A stretch of 64,000 nucleotides of DNA from Viscum album (lineage: Eukaryota; Streptophyta; Magnoliopsida; Santalales; Viscaceae), in the NCBI GenBank assembly GCA_963277665.1, contig OY728136.1:811683123-811747122 (forward strand), written 5' to 3'. The notes beneath the pieces are model-generated. The model was not told the origin of the DNA, ran no database searches, and saw only the letters and a program-made list of their open reading frames with translations. Positions 61,561 to 64,000 of this stretch are shown in pieces; within the stretch, counting starts at the first letter, position 1, and every line of letters starts with the position of its first letter. The position numbers and the translations under genes were made by a program.

Positions 61561-64000
61561 CTAAACTTTTATACTATGGTAATCACCCTACTGTAGGACC
61601 AAAATTGTGGTAAGAAAAATATTCAATGATCACATCATAAGAGAAATTAACATTTTCCCCAAATATCTCATAAAACTGATCAAATTACACTTATTTTCAC
61701 AACCTATGAGAAAGTAGGTTGTTACAAACTGACTACCACAAACTCTTCACAAAACCTGAGAATACTTGGTTGATAGAAAATAGTAATTATCTTCCCAAAA
61801 CGGGAATAAAAAACAATATGTCAATTATTCAATTATTAATATTACAACATGCACGACAATCTCTCCCAATATGAGATGCATTCAATAGTTACCAATATGA
61901 TTCTCCCCAAAACATCAGTATCCTTACCATAACTAAATATCCCAACCAAAATGGCATGGCCAATGATACATCTACCATGGAACTCATTGGATAGATGGGG
62001 AAAAAATGATAACACATGAGCACTATCATGAAATATAAAAATCTAAAAACTCCCAAAAAACTCTAAAACGAGGCCCATGCCCTCTAATGCCTTATGGTGA
62101 ACTCTCCAGAACAAGGATTTAACTAAATTTATCTTAAATGGGAATCATGAATCACTCTCACATAGGATGATTCCTAAAAAAGGTATGTAAATATAGCATC
62201 CTGCCTTTTTATCACATAAACTTTCATTATATTTTACAAAACTGAGGATCTTTAAGGTTTAGTGTCTTGGAAACCAGAAACACAATACATGAAAACAACA
62301 TAAAAAATTCTTCTTAAACACTTGAAAGGATTCTAATTAAGTTCATCCTATGTTTATTACTACATCTCATAACCTGGGGACATACATCAAAAGAAAGGGT
62401 GAGCAGAAGGCCCAGTAAGGGAAACAAGAGAAACATTTTACATGTGAACTTGAGATAATTTAATAAGGTCATGAAAAGAACTTTAAGGAATGAGAAAGAA
62501 ATCATGAGATATATCATAATAAAAATAACATTTTTCATAACTTGAAGATGTTTCTACAACATTAAATATTTACAATCATTTCGTTTCACCAAGGTCCATC
62601 CCCAAGGTGTAATTAAAAATTACCAAGGTTATTCACCAAGGTATCAGTCTAGAAAGTCATCTCTAGAGATTAAGTCTTTACCCAATGCATTGGAGCGCTA
62701 TCTGGGTGCACCCTTGACATGTCTTTATTATCATGTGAGCCACATATATCATCATCAATCATTTCATAAACAACCCATATATCATAAAATAAATGGGTTT
62801 CATTTCATAATCATAACGTTTAAAAACTGCTTTAATGACATGATCATTATGTCACTTTAACCCACGAAAAGGGAAAGTGGGTTTCATGTATGTAAATCAC
62901 AGAATTTAAAATAGAACATTTTTATATATATGTGAATACCCCTGTAGAAATAAGTGCATTGAGTATTCACTTAATAACATAAAATAATTTTGAGAAAAAG
63001 GGAGGGGCATTTTGAGACGAAAATTCTGCAGCATAACGGCTAGGTTACAGGGTTTTAGAAAACATTGAAAAAAGAGGGGACATGGGTCACCCACTCATAA
63101 ATGATCCATAAAATAGTAGGTACATAATATAAAGGATATGAATCATTTTTATGAAATTTGAAGGACATACCATTTGAAATGAAGAACATGAAAGGAAGAC
63201 AAAAATAAGATTTCTCTTATGAAAAATTCGGAAGCCTAACGACATCACTTGAACTTCAAAAAATGAATTGATGAGGTCAAATATGGTCTCTCATCATATG
63301 AACATAAGATTTCAGTATGATAGATATATAGATAATACCCCAACATAATAAAAAGAAACATGAATGACTTGACATGAAAGTAGAACTTCAAAACGAGAAG
63401 GGTGAAAGAACCACTTAAAAATTCGGCATCATAACAGCGCCACTTAAAACTTCAAAATACTGAATTGAAGAGATAAAATAGGTTCTCTCATCATATGAAC
63501 ATAATATTCCAGTATTATAGATTTAGATATCAAACCCCAAAATAATAAAAAGGAACTTGAATGACTTGAAATGAAAGTAGAACTTCAAAATGGAAGGGTG
63601 AAAGAACCACTTAAAAATTCGGCAGCCTAACGGCGCCACTCAAAACATCAAAATACTGAATTGAAGAGATAAAATAGGGTCTCTAATCATATGATCATAA
63701 AATATCGGTATTATAGATTTAGATATCATACCCCAACATAATAAAAAGGAACTTTCAATACTTGACATGGAATTAGAACTTTGAAAAGGTGAAAGGTGAA
63801 AGAACCACTTAAAAATTCGGCAGCCTAACAGCGCCACTTAAAACTTCAAAATACCGAATTGAATAGATCAAATGGGTTCTCTCATCATATTATCATAAAA
63901 TATCAGTATGATAAATTTAGAGATCATACCCCAACATAATAAAAAGGAACCTGAAATACTTTACATGAAAATAGATCTTGAAAAATGAGATGGGAGAAAG
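61560..64000 (-). repeat. Partial LTR (F) related to B, running off the window
   Basis: On the minus strand, ctccaatgca ttgggtaaag (near 62681-62700) matches ctccaatacattgggtaaag of LTR B (near 18855), with a gggtgcaccc/gggtgggacc word before it in both. A TTATG/gggtt-type stretch lies before that at the same relative place. Near 61680-61700 aataagtgtaatttgat recalls aataagtgtgattcaat close to the end of LTR B. The left edge is uncertain. The part right of 63000 is a tandem array with no match in LTR B. Confidence 0.5.
63000..64000. repeat. Tandem array of about 196-bp units
   Basis: At least five diverged units lie head to tail. The core attcggcagcctaacggcgcc or its variants begins at 63023, 63226, 63421, 63617 and 63815, giving periods of 203, 195, 196 and 198 bases. 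Each unit also carries ccccaacataataaaaagga and gaaagaaccacttaaaa. The first unit is the most decayed. The array goes on past the window end. It lies where the U3 part of LTR F would be, so it may be a repeated U3 module, or a satellite. Confidence 0.85.

Noticed and set aside
63000..64000. Regular spacing of repeats suggested a CRISPR-like array.
   Set aside because: The units are adjoining tandem copies of about 196 bp with no short identical repeats and unique spacers, and the context is a plant genome.

Overview
This is a plant nuclear window made almost entirely of old, broken retrotransposons. I found no host gene, tRNA, rRNA, CRISPR or prokaryotic feature. The organism type follows from the elements: Ty3/gypsy chromoviruses with 3-4 kb LTRs, a primer site matching plant initiator tRNA-Met, a chromodomain-like tail after integrase, and a plant L1-type LINE with a terminal RNase H. 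The very long LTRs and Del/Tekay-like polyprotein suggest a large, repeat-rich plant genome. The species cannot be named.

Layout. (1) 1-3501 is a very decayed + strand gypsy pol (element E), followed by its presumed 3' LTR from about 3502. (2) That LTR seems to be cut by a degenerate LTR, D (about 4885-7519), and by element A. (3) Element A (8388-32390, + strand) has LTRs at 8388-11794 and 29031-32390, and its target duplication is ttttt. (4) Inside A's integrase sits a whole element B (15645-28032, + strand), with LTRs at 15645-19467 and 24208-28032 and the duplication ttacc. Removing B plus one ttacc puts the two halves of A's integrase back in one frame. (5) About 32396-33372 looks like the end of the LTR of E. 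(6) 33373-43550 is AT-rich and carries a decayed LINE on the minus strand (about 36060-40740). (7) 43551-49836 is mostly unrecognisable, with one trace of a gypsy reverse transcriptase near 44.4-44.8 kb. (8) Element C (49837-60783, minus strand) is complete in layout: LTRs at 57747-60783 (5') and 49837-52879 (3'), duplication cccca. (9) 60789-64000 appears to hold part of another minus-strand LTR (F) related to B, with a tandem array of about 196 bp units running off the window.

How the parts relate. A, B and C each keep the order LTR, PBS, gag, protease, RT, RNase H, integrase, chromodomain-like tail, PPT, LTR. All are dead: each has many in-frame stops and frameshifts, and several have lost catalytic residues (A integrase Asp to Asn and Glu to Asp; B integrase Glu to Lys; C RT Asp to Asn; LINE RT Asp to Asn). 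A, C and D share an LTR tail although the rest of their LTRs differ, so they form one LTR superfamily. B, E and probably F form another.

Nothing here is clearly a new biological system. The most distinctive features are the repeat modules inside the LTRs (39 bp and 165 bp in A, 185 bp in B, a near-palindromic 11-mer in C, 196 bp in F) and a possible conserved splice signal pair in the B leader.
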